Shown: positions 34,587-44,211, counted from the stretch's first letter. The stretch: 64,000 bases of DNA from UBA6136 sp964386975 (GCA_964386975.1 CAYLUS010000001.1:1-64000), one strand, 5' to 3'. Numbers and translations are program-made. Notes: generated from the letters alone by a model not told the origin.

Positions 34587-35465
34587 CTAGAGCCAGTAGA
34601 CGAAAACGAACAGGCCCAGCCAGACCACGTCGACAAAATGCCAGTACCATGCCGCCGCTTCGAACGCAAAATGATTGTGAGAAGAGAAGTGCCCGCGCAT
34701 GCTCCGAATCAGGACGACCAGCAGCATGATGGCTCCGATTGAGACATGAAGACCGTGAAATCCGGTGAGCATGAAGAAGGTGGATCCATAGATCCCGGTA
34801 CCCAAGGTCAGCCCCATCTCGGTGTACGCTTCGTGGTATTCAAAGCCTTGCAGCACGACGAAAATGAACCCCAAGGCAACTGTCGCAAAAAGACCGATGA
34901 TGAGCTGCTGACGGTTATCCTTAAGGAGGCCCCAGTGCGCCCACGTCACCGTGGCACCACTGGTCAGCAGGATCAGAGTGTTGATGGCCGGAATTCCCCA
35001 AGCCGCCATCGGTTCAAAGTCGCCCTCATGCCCACCAATCCGTCCCGGCCCGTTCGTGGGCCACACATTCTTGAAGGTATCCCACAGGAATTCGTGCGTC
35101 TCGATTCCAAGCGTTGAACCCTCCCCTCCCATCCAGGGCAATGCCAAGACCCGACTGTAAAATAAGGCGCCAAAAAATGCAGCGAAGAAGAAAATTTCGG
35201 AGGTAATGAACCAGATCATCCCCATTCGAAAGGAAATATCGACCTGATCGCTGTACAGCCCCCCCACACTCTCGCGGACCACCGTGCCGAACCAGAGAAA
35301 CATCATGTAAATGATCGTTCCGCCGCCGATCCACATCATTATCGGCCCGATCTCAGAACCGTTCAGATAGTTCGAGAACCCCGCAAGGAGAACGAACAGA
35401 CCGATCGAGCCCAGGATCGGCTGGGTCGCTTTGTGCGGTAGGTAATATGAACCATGTAATGCCAT
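34587..35465 (-). CDS. ctaE: Cytochrome c oxidase subunit III
   Basis: This 292-aa membrane protein has seven predicted helices. Signatures include FFAAFFGALFYS, the SGATVTWAHWGLL helix, LQGFEYHEAYTEMGL, the GFHGLHVSIGAIML helix and the C-terminal FEAAAWYWHFVDVVWLGLF. It stabilises the catalytic subunit of aa3/caa3 oxidase in the cytoplasmic membrane. It is the last gene of the oxidase operon, 41 nt after ctaG. Confidence 0.97.
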   Translation of the reverse strand: MALHGSYYLPHKATQPILGSIGLFVLLAGFSNYLNGSEIGPIMMWIGGGTIIYMMFLWFGTVVRESVGGLYSDQVDISFRMGMIWFITSEIFFFAAFFGALFYSRVLALPWMGGEGSTLGIETHEFLWDTFKNVWPTNGPGRIGGHEGDFEPMAAWGIPAINTLILLTSGATVTWAHWGLLKDNRQQLIIGLFATVALGFIFVVLQGFEYHEAYTEMGLTLGTGIYGSTFFMLTGFHGLHVSIGAIMLLVVLIRSMRGHFSSHNHFAFEAAAWYWHFVDVVWLGLFVFVYWL

Positions 35466-35506
35466 CTTTAGATCCCCTGAACGGTGATTCGAAAATTAAC
35501 TCTGAA

Positions 35507-36043
35507 TTAGGGTTGACCTATGTCGTAAAACGTATAAGACAGGGTCAGATCGGCCACTGTGCCCGGGAGCTCCGGGTCAATGGCGAAGCGCACTGGCATC
35601 TCACGTCGCTGATGCGCTTCAAACGACTGCTCGTCGAAGCAGAAACATTCCACCTTGGTCAGGAACCGCGTTGCCCATCCTGGTGCGATACTGGGAATCG
35701 CCCGCCCTAACAGCCGTTTACCCGATACATTGGTCCCAAAAAATTTAACCGTATGGTATTCACCGGGATGTACCTTGAGTTTGGCCACTTCAGGCTTGAA
35801 CTTGAGAGGCATGGCACCATTGACGGTCGTTACAAATTCGACCGTGACCCAGCGCGACTGATCCACAACATATTGCGTCTGGACTTGCGCCTCGGTCTTC
35901 ACCTTGCCATTCAAGCCCGTCCACTCACAGAACACGTTATAGAAGGGAACTAGCACAAAACCAAAGCCGAACATGCCGACGACGACTAGGATGACTGGCC
36001 AGAGCACCCGGCCATGCGTCCTTTTTTTTGTCTCTGCGGTCAA
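35507..36043 (-). CDS. ctaG: Cytochrome c oxidase assembly protein CtaG/Cox11
   Basis: Cox11 delivers copper to the CuB site of subunit I. The 178-aa protein has a single N-terminal anchor (about 12-34), VPFYNVFCEWTGLNGK with Cys39, and the copper-binding VECFCFDEQ (Cys133, Cys135). The soluble domain faces the periplasm. The start is TTG at 36043, overlapping the stop of the upstream 36-aa gene, with GGGTGG 6 nt before it. No better start codon exists before the membrane segment. Confidence 0.95.
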   Translation of the reverse strand: MTAETKKRTHGRVLWPVILVVVGMFGFGFVLVPFYNVFCEWTGLNGKVKTEAQVQTQYVVDQSRWVTVEFVTTVNGAMPLKFKPEVAKLKVHPGEYHTVKFFGTNVSGKRLLGRAIPSIAPGWATRFLTKVECFCFDEQSFEAHQRREMPVRFAIDPELPGTVADLTLSYTFYDIGQP

Positions 36044-36150
36044 TGCGGTCCACCCGTGTTCACGACCTCGACAATCGTGAACACATAAAGACCGATCGCG
36101 AGGAGCGCAAGAGTTACTGCCAATATGAGATTGCGTGTACGCAGTTTCAT
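36040..36150 (-). CDS. 36-aa single-helix membrane peptide of the oxidase operon
   Basis: A short gene encodes MKLRTRNLILAVTLALLAIG and then LYVFTIVEVVNTGGPH. A basic N-terminus leads to one hydrophobic helix (about 8-28). It lies between ctaD and ctaG, in the place where many proteobacteria carry a tiny oxidase-associated membrane protein of unclear role. AGG-rich sequence precedes the ATG. Its TGA overlaps the TTG start of ctaG, which argues for real, coupled translation. The function is not known; assembly or a small structural subunit are options. Confidence 0.75.
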   Translation of the reverse strand: MKLRTRNLILAVTLALLAIGLYVFTIVEVVNTGGPH

Positions 36151-36211
36151 TGCTGGTTACCTACCTTATTCAAGGATTAAGAGGCAGCTCCCCTGTCGTG
36201 CTCGCCCCCCC

Positions 36212-37798
36212 TCAATAAATGTGCGGAGGATGCTCCCAAGTATGGTACGGCGCCGGTGAAGGCAGCTGCCACTCGAGCCCATGCTCCCGCGCATCCTCCC
36301 ATACCTCGTCTGTCGCCAGCTCACCGTGACCGGTCGCCGCTCTGTACACGATATAGCAGAGGATCAGCTGGGAAAAACCGAAGACAAACGCCCCAACCGA
36401 GGACCAGGCATTGAATTCTGCAAACTGCAGGGCATAGTCTGGAATCCGTCGCGGCATCCCCGCCAGCCCAAGGAAGTGCTGCGGGAAGAAGCAAACATTT
36501 ACCGAAATCACGGTCAGCCAGAAATGAAGCCGGGCCAGACGCTCGTCGTACATCCGACCTGTCCACTTGGGGAGCCAGTAAAACACCGCCCCGATAATCG
36601 CAAAAACGGCACCAGATACCAGCACATAATGGAAATGGGCCACGATGAAGTAGGTGTCATGGTACTGCAGGTCGGCCGGGGATATTGACATCATCAAGCC
36701 GGTGAACCCACCCATAGTAAACAGCACGACGAAGGCAATCGCCCAAAGCATCGGGGCCTCGAAAGTAATTGCCCCCCGCCACATGGTCGAGATCCAGTTG
36801 AATACCTTTACGCCCGTGGGCACCGCTATCAGCATGGTCGCATAAGTGAAATACAGCTCTCCCTCAACCGGCATGCCAACCGTATATTGATGGTGCGCCC
36901 ATACGATGAACGAGAGAAAACCGATGGAGGCTGTCGCATAGACCATCGAGCTGTACCCGAACAGGGGCTTTCTCGCAAAAGTTGGAATGATCTGTGACAC
37001 GATCCCGAAAGAGGGAAGGATCAGGACATACACTTCAGGGTGCCCAAAGAACCAGAACAGATGCTGGTAAAGGACAGGATCTCCACCACCTGCCGCATTA
37101 AAGAAGCTGGTGCCGAAATACTTGTCGGTCAACAGCATGGTCACCGCACCGGCAAACACGGGCATGATGGCAACCAGCAGAAATGCGGTAATCAGCCAGG
37201 TCCAGACGAACAACGGCATTTTCATCATAGTCATGCCAGGCGCCCGCATATTCAGGATTGTCACGATGATATTGATCGCGGCCAGAATTGAGGAAACACC
37301 GAGAATATGAATCGTAAAGATAGTAAAGGGTAGGGCTGCTCCGGTTTGGAGGACCAGCGGCGGATAGAGCGTCCAGCCAGCGGCTGCGGCGCCGCCTTCC
37401 ATGAACAGGGTACTGACCAGCATGACTGCCGCAAAAGGCAGCAACCAGTAACTCCAGTTGTTCAATCGGGGGAGCGCCATATCTGGTGCCCCGATCATCA
37501 TCGGGATCATCCAGTTGGCGAGACCTGCGAATGCCGGCATGACCGCACCAAAAACCATGATGAGCGCGTGCAGCGTTGTCATGGAGTTGAAGAACAACGG
37601 ATCTACGAACTGCATACCGGGCTCAAATAACTCTGCCCGGATGACGAGCGCCATCGCGCCGCCGACCATGAACATGGCCAGTGACGTGATCAGGTAAAGC
37701 GTCCCGATATCCTTGTGGTTCGTGGTTGTCACCCATCGCATGAGACCCTTGGCGGGACCATGGTCATGGTGATCATCATGAAGCGCCGTGACTGACAT
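36212..37798 (-). CDS. ctaD: Cytochrome c oxidase subunit I
   Basis: This catalytic subunit has 12 membrane helices, low-spin heme a and the heme a3-CuB centre, and is proton pumping. The 528-aa protein has TLHALIMVFGAVMPAFAG (heme a His), WFFGHPEVYVLILP with the His-Tyr crosslink pair, WAHHQYTVGM (two CuB His), and the HDTYFIVAHFHYVLVSG heme ligand pair. A His/Asp-rich N-terminus (DDHHDHG) is unusual but short. I use ATG 37798 because AGAGGTGA sits 5 nt upstream; a GTG lies 9 nt earlier. Confidence 0.97.
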   Translation of the reverse strand: MSVTALHDDHHDHGPAKGLMRWVTTTNHKDIGTLYLITSLAMFMVGGAMALVIRAELFEPGMQFVDPLFFNSMTTLHALIMVFGAVMPAFAGLANWMIPMMIGAPDMALPRLNNWSYWLLPFAAVMLVSTLFMEGGAAAAGWTLYPPLVLQTGAALPFTIFTIHILGVSSILAAINIIVTILNMRAPGMTMMKMPLFVWTWLITAFLLVAIMPVFAGAVTMLLTDKYFGTSFFNAAGGGDPVLYQHLFWFFGHPEVYVLILPSFGIVSQIIPTFARKPLFGYSSMVYATASIGFLSFIVWAHHQYTVGMPVEGELYFTYATMLIAVPTGVKVFNWISTMWRGAITFEAPMLWAIAFVVLFTMGGFTGLMMSISPADLQYHDTYFIVAHFHYVLVSGAVFAIIGAVFYWLPKWTGRMYDERLARLHFWLTVISVNVCFFPQHFLGLAGMPRRIPDYALQFAEFNAWSSVGAFVFGFSQLILCYIVYRAATGHGELATDEVWEDAREHGLEWQLPSPAPYHTWEHPPHIY

Positions 37799-37825
37799 AG
37801 GATTCACCTCTTGGATTCAATGGGG

Positions 37826-39052
37826 TTACTGGTGCGAAGCGACATCGCTCGCCTGGACAACATCACCAGTTGAGTTCCCCAGCGCATTGCGCTGGTAGGT
37901 GATGACTGCCGCAATTTCTTCAGGTGTCAGAATGTTTCGGAAGGAGGCCATGAGTGGCGGCTTACCGTTCTGAACCAAGCTAATATGGTTGGAAACCGGA
38001 CCGTTGGCGATCGCACTGCCTTTAATCGCAGGGAAGAGCCCGCTGATTCCCTCGCCCGTAGCCTGGTGGCAGCTTTGGCAATGGCTTTCATAGACAGACT
38101 GGCCTTGGGCCATCAACTCTTCCTTGCTTTTGTGAGGTTGCGTTTCAGCCGATGAGGCGACAGGCTCGGCCTCGGCAGCTGTCGAGGGTGCCATCTCCGA
38201 GGCACTGCCCGACTGTGAAGACTGAGCAGGTGTTACTTCGTCGTCCTCATCGTCCTTTGATTTAGCCGCTAGGGCCTTCTGTTCAGTCAGCCACGACTGA
38301 TACTCTGGCTCCGTCTTGGCGACCACCACGATCGGCATAAAACCGTGATCGCGACCGCACAACTCGGTACATTGACCACGATAGGTACCGGGCTTGTCAA
38401 TCTTGGCCCAGCCGTCGGTAATAAAGCCAGGAATGGTATCTTTCTTCCAGCCAAGGTCCGGGACCCACCAAGAATGGATTACATCACCGCCGGTGAACAG
38501 AAAACGAACTTTTTTGCCAACCGGAAGCACCAGCGGGTGATCAACGTCCAGGAGGTAGTGATCTACGCTTGCAGGACTAATTCCTGAATCAAGCTGGCGG
38601 GCCGCATTGCTTTTGGCGTCAAGGGTACTAAAGAAGCTCACCCCCTGATCAATGTATTCGTATTTCCATTTCCACTGGTAACCCGTGACTTTCACCGTCA
38701 GGTCGGCACCTGATACATCATAGGCTTTGATCATCACGCGGGTTGCCGGAACCGCCATGCCCATGAGGATAAGAAAAGGAATCACGGTCCAGAGGATTTC
38801 CAGCTTGGCATTTTCATGGAAGGTTGCAGGAATCGCGCCCTTGGACTTTCGGTGATTGATCAGCGAGTAAACCAACAGGCCATAAACCAGCACACCAATT
38901 GCCACGCAGATCCAGAAGATCAGCATGTGCAGATCATGAATATCCCGACTGAGCTCAGTGACGCCCTCAGTAAGGTTGACGGCATAATCGGCACTGACCG
39001 GGCCGACCGCTGAAAACCCTGATATCGCCATCAAAGTTCTAAGTTTCTTCAC
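37826..39052 (-). CDS. ctaC: Cytochrome c oxidase subunit II fused to cytochrome c (caa3 type)
   Basis: Subunit II accepts electrons from cytochrome c at the CuA site. The 408-aa protein has a signal segment, two membrane helices, and CuA ligands His193 plus Cys228, Cys232, His236 and Met239 in CTELCGRDHGFM. An acidic then Ser/Ala-rich linker (about 262-310) leads to a C-terminal cytochrome c domain with CQSCH (325-329). The fusion defines a caa3-type enzyme that carries its own donor heme. The start is GTG, with GAGAGG 5 nt upstream. It follows the DUF2244 gene by 43 nt. Confidence 0.97.
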   Translation of the reverse strand: MKKLRTLMAISGFSAVGPVSADYAVNLTEGVTELSRDIHDLHMLIFWICVAIGVLVYGLLVYSLINHRKSKGAIPATFHENAKLEILWTVIPFLILMGMAVPATRVMIKAYDVSGADLTVKVTGYQWKWKYEYIDQGVSFFSTLDAKSNAARQLDSGISPASVDHYLLDVDHPLVLPVGKKVRFLFTGGDVIHSWWVPDLGWKKDTIPGFITDGWAKIDKPGTYRGQCTELCGRDHGFMPIVVVAKTEPEYQSWLTEQKALAAKSKDDEDDEVTPAQSSQSGSASEMAPSTAAEAEPVASSAETQPHKSKEELMAQGQSVYESHCQSCHQATGEGISGLFPAIKGSAIANGPVSNHISLVQNGKPPLMASFRNILTPEEIAAVITYQRNALGNSTGDVVQASDVASHQ

Positions 39053-39095
39053 GAATGCCTCTCATATACACGCAGTTGAACCCGCAAGCGGGTCT

Positions 39096-39572
39096 TTACT
39101 TGTCCAAAATGATTCGGAGTCGGTCATAGACACTTTGACGCTCCGCTTCGGCGAGAAGTTCGCCGACAAAAACTTGATTACCGTGTGAGCCTAAGCTCAA
39201 TCGCCTAGGGTGTCCTCGGTATGGCGACTTGTTCCAAACCACTCGGACCCAAGCACGCTGGAAAGTCATCGTCTGCACCGGGCCGTCCAAGCAAGACTCA
39301 TAGCGAATAATCGCCTCACCGATGATCAGCCGTTCCCACTGAGTGCGCCGGGCACCCACGTGCCTGAATGCCCAGAACAGGATCAACCATTCCAACCCAG
39401 AAAACGGGAGGACCGGCCATAATCCCCAAACCGCAAAGAGCCCGCCAATACCCAGAACGACGGTGCCGGAGATGACCAGAAACGCGGCCGTCTGTCGGGG
39501 CGTCAACGAGCAATTTGGCGCCAGTGTGATTTCGATCGTTTGATTGATCGGGTTTTGCTCAACCTTGATCAT
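39096..39572 (-). CDS. DUF2244 membrane protein at the head of the oxidase operon
   Basis: This 158-aa protein has two hydrophobic segments (about 28-48 and 50-68) and a C-terminal soluble part with RVVWNKSPYRGHPRRLSLGSHG and VFVGELLAEAERQ, features of the DUF2244 family. Members are often found beside cytochrome oxidase genes, and no function is established. It is the first gene of the minus-strand oxidase run, so its promoter probably lies in 39573-39692. Confidence 0.85.
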   Translation of the reverse strand: MIKVEQNPINQTIEITLAPNCSLTPRQTAAFLVISGTVVLGIGGLFAVWGLWPVLPFSGLEWLILFWAFRHVGARRTQWERLIIGEAIIRYESCLDGPVQTMTFQRAWVRVVWNKSPYRGHPRRLSLGSHGNQVFVGELLAEAERQSVYDRLRIILDK

Positions 39573-39692
39573 GATTCAAACGCAGCAGATTCGGAGATCA
39601 CTTTAGATCTGATCATGGCTGAACCCGAACGTCTGGCTGATGACTCGTATCAGCACACCCAATGAGCCCACTCTGACCGCGTAGATCCTAGC

Positions 39693-40412
39693 TTATGGCG
39701 TCTTTTGACGCAAGATTTCAACAATTTTCATAGGGTTATTAATGCGGGCTACGCAATCCGACCCAGACTCGTCGCGTAACAGAGAGAACAAGGGAGGGCA
39801 CCCCAGGCTGACGGCCAGGGCATCCTCCATTTCTAACGAGACTGACCCACCCGGAAGACCATGATTTGCCACCCATCCCAGAAAGGGAACACCGCTTTGC
39901 TGAATCAGCGCATGGGTCATCCGCGCATGATTGATCGCGCCCAGCCGAATACCGACGACCATGAGCACCGGTAGTCCCAGATAACGCGCTAAATCCGAGA
40001 GATCCTCTGCTCCATTGAGAGGGACAAGCCAGCCACCAACACCTTCCACCACCACCAGATCTGACCGCTCGACCAAGCGCTCATAACACTCCCTGATCCG
40101 GTCAAAGCGCACAGGAGAACCGGCTTTTTCCGCAGCGAGATGCGGCGCGATCGGTGGCTCATAGACAAACGGATTAACCCAGTCATAGGGGTGTGGTTCC
40201 GTGGCTGCTGAAATCAGCGCCTGCGCATCCTCATTCACCCATCGACCATTGACCCACTCGGCGCCCGATGCAACCGGCTTCATGCCCGCAACCCGAAACC
40301 CCGCCTGATGCAGGGCTTCGATGAGCCTGACGCTGACATGGGTTTTACCAATGCCCGTGTCGGTTCCGGTAACGAAGATCCCCCGCCCAGATACTCCGTG
40401 GTGATCCATCAT
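39693..40412 (-). CDS. bioD: Dethiobiotin synthetase
   Basis: BioD closes the ureido ring of dethiobiotin using ATP and CO2. The 239-aa protein has the P-loop GTDTGIGKTHVSV, the substrate segment GMKPVASGAEW, and VVVEGVGGWLVPL. The start overlaps bioC by ATGA. It is the last gene of bioB-F-H-C-D. Length is typical. Confidence 0.96.
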   Translation of the reverse strand: MMDHHGVSGRGIFVTGTDTGIGKTHVSVRLIEALHQAGFRVAGMKPVASGAEWVNGRWVNEDAQALISAATEPHPYDWVNPFVYEPPIAPHLAAEKAGSPVRFDRIRECYERLVERSDLVVVEGVGGWLVPLNGAEDLSDLARYLGLPVLMVVGIRLGAINHARMTHALIQQSGVPFLGWVANHGLPGGSVSLEMEDALAVSLGCPPLFSLLRDESGSDCVARINNPMKIVEILRQKTP

Positions 40413-41215
40413 GGCAGCGACTGTCTGGCTATACCCAGAACCACATGGAAAGTCGCCTCAATGGAACCTGCGCCCCCCCCTGACAACGCCTGATACTGGG
40501 CTAGCATTTGGGCAAAACGCGCCCGCCCCATCAGATGACGAGGGCGATCATGGGTGATGTTATGGGCACCCAAGCCTTTCAGCTCTCGCATAAGAGCCAA
40601 TGGGCTGGAATAGCTGATCCGGAATTCAGTTTCCGCCAGAAAATCCGGGCGGAGCCCTGCAGTTACTAACGCACTTGAGATGGCCGCATGGGTTTGAAAG
40701 ACATTGACATGTGACTGGTCATCCACCGATGCCCATGCTGCCCGCAACTCCTTGAGGGTATGAAGCCCAAAAGTTGAGAATCCCAAGATCCCGTCATGCC
40801 TGAGAACACGCGCAAATTCACTAAAGGTCTGATCCAGAGAGTGACACCACTGAATCGCAAGATTGGAGACCAGCAAATCGATCGACCGGCCAGTGACCGG
40901 CAACATTTCCGCGTCCCCAATCAAACAGGAGCCTCGCAAGCGGCTCCTCGCCTGACGAATCATTCCCTCTGCAATATCCACGGCATAGACATGAGACCCC
41001 GGGTTTCGCCGCTCGATTTCGGAGGCCAGAAAACCGGTCCCTGCACCAACATCCAGCACGCTTCTGTAGCCGTTTTCCACCGGAATTCGTTCCAATAATT
41101 CAAATCCAATGCGTCGCTGAAACGCGGCAACCCGGTCATAAGCCTCCGCCGCAGCGCAGAAAGATTGGGCGATCAACCGCTTTGAAGGCATTCCGCCGGT
41201 AGCACCCTGCAACAT
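40409..41215 (-). CDS. bioC: Malonyl-ACP O-methyltransferase BioC
   Basis: BioC methylates malonyl-ACP so that fatty acid synthesis can build pimeloyl-ACP methyl ester. The SAM motif VLDVGAGTGFLASEI, YAVDIAEGMI, VSNLAIQWC and the LKGLGAHNI segment are BioC features. The start is uncertain: ATG 41215 (268 aa, AAGGG upstream, 4 nt after bioH) is used here. ATG 41236 would overlap bioH, and ATG 41191 aligns best with the E. coli N-terminus. It overlaps bioD by ATGA. Confidence 0.93.
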   Translation of the reverse strand: MLQGATGGMPSKRLIAQSFCAAAEAYDRVAAFQRRIGFELLERIPVENGYRSVLDVGAGTGFLASEIERRNPGSHVYAVDIAEGMIRQARSRLRGSCLIGDAEMLPVTGRSIDLLVSNLAIQWCHSLDQTFSEFARVLRHDGILGFSTFGLHTLKELRAAWASVDDQSHVNVFQTHAAISSALVTAGLRPDFLAETEFRISYSSPLALMRELKGLGAHNITHDRPRHLMGRARFAQMLAQYQALSGGGAGSIEATFHVVLGIARQSLP

Positions 41216-41219
41216 CGAA

Positions 41220-42014
41220 TCAGCCCTTGCAATCATGGGCAAATCGCACCACGGCCTCGCACACCTCAGCGGAGTGCGTCAGAAAGGGAATATGTGCAGC
41301 ATCCTTGAGAAGCAATACCTGAATCTGCGGATTGAGCCTTGAAAACGCCTCGGCGACTTGAGCCGGAATCAACCGATCACGTGCCCCCAAAATCGCAAGC
41401 ATAGGCAGCGCTGAACGCGAGACCTGATCCCTGAAATCGGCATGCGCCAAGACCGAAAGCCCCCACTGCAGCGCCCAAGGAGCCGGCGCCGGCTGACGGT
41501 TCAGGAGGTCATTAATGGATTTAGAAAGATCTCGGGCGCCAGCCTGGCCAAGAGTCTGAAGACTGACAAACCGCCTGAGTGTCTCGCCGTAATCCTCTTG
41601 AAGACTCTCTTCCATGCCTGCGAGGGCCGCATGACTGACACCCGGCCATCCAAAACCCCGGGAGAACTTGGGACTCGATGCAATCAGCACGGCTCCCCCA
41701 AAATGTGAGGGGGAGCGGGACAGGCTATCCAAGAGCAACAACCCACCTAAAGACCAGCCCACGGCGATCGTACCCTCAGGCGCGATATCCAGAATGCGAT
41801 TCGAAAAATCCGCTGGACTTTCCGGCTTGAAACCATGACTTCGGCCATGCCCTGGCAGATCAATCGTGGTGACCCGGAAATGCTCGGACAGGGCATCCTT
41901 AAAGAAGGACCAGATCTCACTGTGCATCGACCATCCGTGCAGTAGCAACAGATCCGGGCCCTGCCCTGAGCGCTCGAACCACAATCCAGCCTGATGACCT
42001 GCCGTGCCAGTCAT
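41220..42014 (-). CDS. bioH: Pimeloyl-ACP methyl ester carboxylesterase BioH
   Basis: BioH removes the methyl group that masks pimeloyl-ACP, ending chain elongation. The 264-aa alpha/beta hydrolase has LLLHGWSMHSEIW (oxyanion region), the nucleophile elbow VGWSLGGLLL, Asp in GARDRLIP and His in DAAHIPFLTH. The ATG overlaps the bioF stop (ATGA). Position between bioF and bioC confirms the role among many similar hydrolases. Confidence 0.95.
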   Translation of the reverse strand: MTGTAGHQAGLWFERSGQGPDLLLLHGWSMHSEIWSFFKDALSEHFRVTTIDLPGHGRSHGFKPESPADFSNRILDIAPEGTIAVGWSLGGLLLLDSLSRSPSHFGGAVLIASSPKFSRGFGWPGVSHAALAGMEESLQEDYGETLRRFVSLQTLGQAGARDLSKSINDLLNRQPAPAPWALQWGLSVLAHADFRDQVSRSALPMLAILGARDRLIPAQVAEAFSRLNPQIQVLLLKDAAHIPFLTHSAEVCEAVVRFAHDCKG

Positions 42015-43177
42015 GCCATGACCCCTGGCGCAAGGTCACTCAATGCATCGAGGAGCTGATCTACCTGCCTTTCAGTATGTCCGGCCGTCAGCGTTACCCT
42101 CAACCTTGCCGTTCCCTTTGGAACCGTTGGTGGGCGTACCGGTATCACCAAAAAACCTCTCTCAAGAAGCTGCTGACTCGCCGCCAGCGCCACGCCGTTA
42201 TCACCGATCACGATCGGCTGAATCGGTGACTCCGAATCAAGCAGATGGAAACCCAAGCCAGAGGCCGCCGCTCTGAAACGATGAATCAGCCGCTTAAGGT
42301 ACACCCGTCTCCAATCCTCTGTCTGGATCAGGGACAGGGAACGCAAGGTGGCATGGGCAAGAGCAGGTGGAAGCGCGGTTGTGTAGATGTAGGTTCTTGA
42401 TTTCTGGACAAGGAAATCCAGTAAATCGCGAGGGCCGGCAACAAATGCGCCAAATGTTCCAAAGGCCTTACCAAGGGTTCCAACCAGAAGGGGGCAATCC
42501 TCCTGACTCATACCCCAATGCTCGAGGATACCCCGACCCCTCGGACCGATCACACCCAAACCATGGGCATCATCAATCACCAGCAGAGCCTCTCCCTCAC
42601 GAGAGGACTTGGTCAGCAGAGGCAGATTGGCAAGATCCCCGTCCATGCTAAAAACCCCATCGGTTACCACCAGCCCATGCCGATCCCTCTCGATCACCGG
42701 AGAGGTTCCATGCGCATATCGGACCAATCGGGCACCGGAGAGGCGGGCACCATCGATGAGGGAGGCATGGTTGAGCCGATCCTGATAGACGGTGTCATGT
42801 CGGGAACAGAGGGAGGAGACGATGCCCAGATTCGCCATGTAGCCCGTCGAAAAAAGGAGCACGGCATCCCGCCTCAGAAAATGGGCCAGAGCCTCCTCCA
42901 ATGCATGGTGGGGTGTCGCATGACCACAAATCAGGTGCGAGGCGCCGGAGCCGACCCCGTAACGCTGAACGCCCTCTATCATCGCCTCGCGCAGCGCAGG
43001 GCTGCTGGCCAAACCCAGATAATCGTTGGAGGAAAAATTGATCAGCGGCCGCCCGTCAACCTCGACGTTGACGCCCTGCGGCCCCTCAAGGGTTCGCCGG
43101 ACGCGATAGAGCCCTTGCGACCTTAGCCCCTCGAGTTCCTGGGAAACACGGCGCCAAACCGGCTTGACAGACCCCAT
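42011..43177 (-). CDS. bioF: 8-amino-7-oxononanoate synthase
   Basis: BioF is a PLP enzyme joining pimeloyl-ACP and alanine. The protein has INFSSNDYLGLASSP, GSGASHLICGHATPHHALE, DDAHGLGVIGPRGRGI and the PLP-lysine region GTLGKAFGTFGAFVAG. I choose ATG 43177 (388 aa) because AGAGGG lies 8 nt upstream. A TTG at 43195 overlapping the bioB stop would add six residues. It overlaps bioH by ATGA. Confidence 0.97.
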   Translation of the reverse strand: MGSVKPVWRRVSQELEGLRSQGLYRVRRTLEGPQGVNVEVDGRPLINFSSNDYLGLASSPALREAMIEGVQRYGVGSGASHLICGHATPHHALEEALAHFLRRDAVLLFSTGYMANLGIVSSLCSRHDTVYQDRLNHASLIDGARLSGARLVRYAHGTSPVIERDRHGLVVTDGVFSMDGDLANLPLLTKSSREGEALLVIDDAHGLGVIGPRGRGILEHWGMSQEDCPLLVGTLGKAFGTFGAFVAGPRDLLDFLVQKSRTYIYTTALPPALAHATLRSLSLIQTEDWRRVYLKRLIHRFRAAASGLGFHLLDSESPIQPIVIGDNGVALAASQQLLERGFLVIPVRPPTVPKGTARLRVTLTAGHTERQVDQLLDALSDLAPGVMA

Positions 43178-43191
43178 CTGCCAAGCCCTCT

Positions 43192-44211
43192 TCAAGCGTC
43201 CGCGTAAATCCCGGTCACACGAACGCCAAGGCGCTGAAAGAGCCGCTGATCATGGTCTCCAAGGGGGTTGTCAGTCGTTAGCAGACGCTCGCCATAGAAA
43301 ATGGAGTTTGCACCCGCCAGAAAACACAGGGCCTGCATCTCGTCGCTCATCTCATTTCGGCCGGCGGATAAGCGTACTCTGGAGGTGGGCATCATCAAGC
43401 GCGCAACCGCGATCATCCGGACAAACTCAAACACATCCAGCGCTGCCTTCCCATTCAAGGGCGTTCCCTCGACCTGAACCAGAAGATTGATCGGAACGCT
43501 CTCAGGATGGCGAGGTAGGTTGGCAAGTTGCATCAGAAGACCCGCCCGGTCCTCCCGCCCCTCCCCCATTCCGATGATTCCTCCGCAACAGACGTTCAAG
43601 CCGGCATCCCGGACCCGCTCGAGCGTATCAAGACGATCCTGATAGGTCCGGGTGGTAATGATTTCGGAATAGTAGGCCTCGGAAGTGTCCAAATTGTGGT
43701 TGTAATAATCAAGGCCCGCCTCTTTGAGGCGCTGGGTTTGTGGAGTCGTCAACATGCCCAGCGTGACACAGGTTTCAAGGCCCAGTGACTTGACACCCTC
43801 CACCATTTCGCAAACCCGCTCGACTTCACCATCCGTGGGGCTGCGCCAGGCGGCACCCATGCAAAACCGACCCGCACCCTGAGCTTTTGCTCGCCGCGCT
43901 GACTCCAGCACCTCCTCAACCGAGAGGAGCGACTCACTCGTAAGTCCGGTCTGATGGTGTGCGCTTTGAGGACAATAGGCGCAATCTTCTGCACAAGATC
44001 CGGTTTTGATACTCAGAAGACTGGAGACCTGAATCTCATTGGGATCAAAGTGTTTGCGGTGGAGTTGCTGAGCGGCATACATGAGGTCACTAAATGGCCG
44101 GTCAAATAATCCGACAATCTCCTCAAGCGTCCAGTCATGCCGAATGTCGGGATCCTCTACAACCGAAAAATGCGAGCGATCTTCGGAATTGGCGTTGATT
44201 TGAGCGGACAT
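43192..44211 (-). CDS. bioB: Biotin synthase
   Basis: BioB is a radical-SAM enzyme that inserts sulfur into dethiobiotin. The 339-aa protein has the 4Fe-4S motif CAEDCAYC (Cys73, 77, 80), YNHNLDTSEAYY, GIIGMGE and the 2Fe-2S region with Arg in SAGRNEMS. I use ATG 44211, with AGGAG 10 nt upstream; the frame stays open for another 41 codons through the promoter region, which I regard as chance. It is first in the bio operon. Confidence 0.97.
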   Translation of the reverse strand: MSAQINANSEDRSHFSVVEDPDIRHDWTLEEIVGLFDRPFSDLMYAAQQLHRKHFDPNEIQVSSLLSIKTGSCAEDCAYCPQSAHHQTGLTSESLLSVEEVLESARRAKAQGAGRFCMGAAWRSPTDGEVERVCEMVEGVKSLGLETCVTLGMLTTPQTQRLKEAGLDYYNHNLDTSEAYYSEIITTRTYQDRLDTLERVRDAGLNVCCGGIIGMGEGREDRAGLLMQLANLPRHPESVPINLLVQVEGTPLNGKAALDVFEFVRMIAVARLMMPTSRVRLSAGRNEMSDEMQALCFLAGANSIFYGERLLTTDNPLGDHDQRLFQRLGVRVTGIYADA

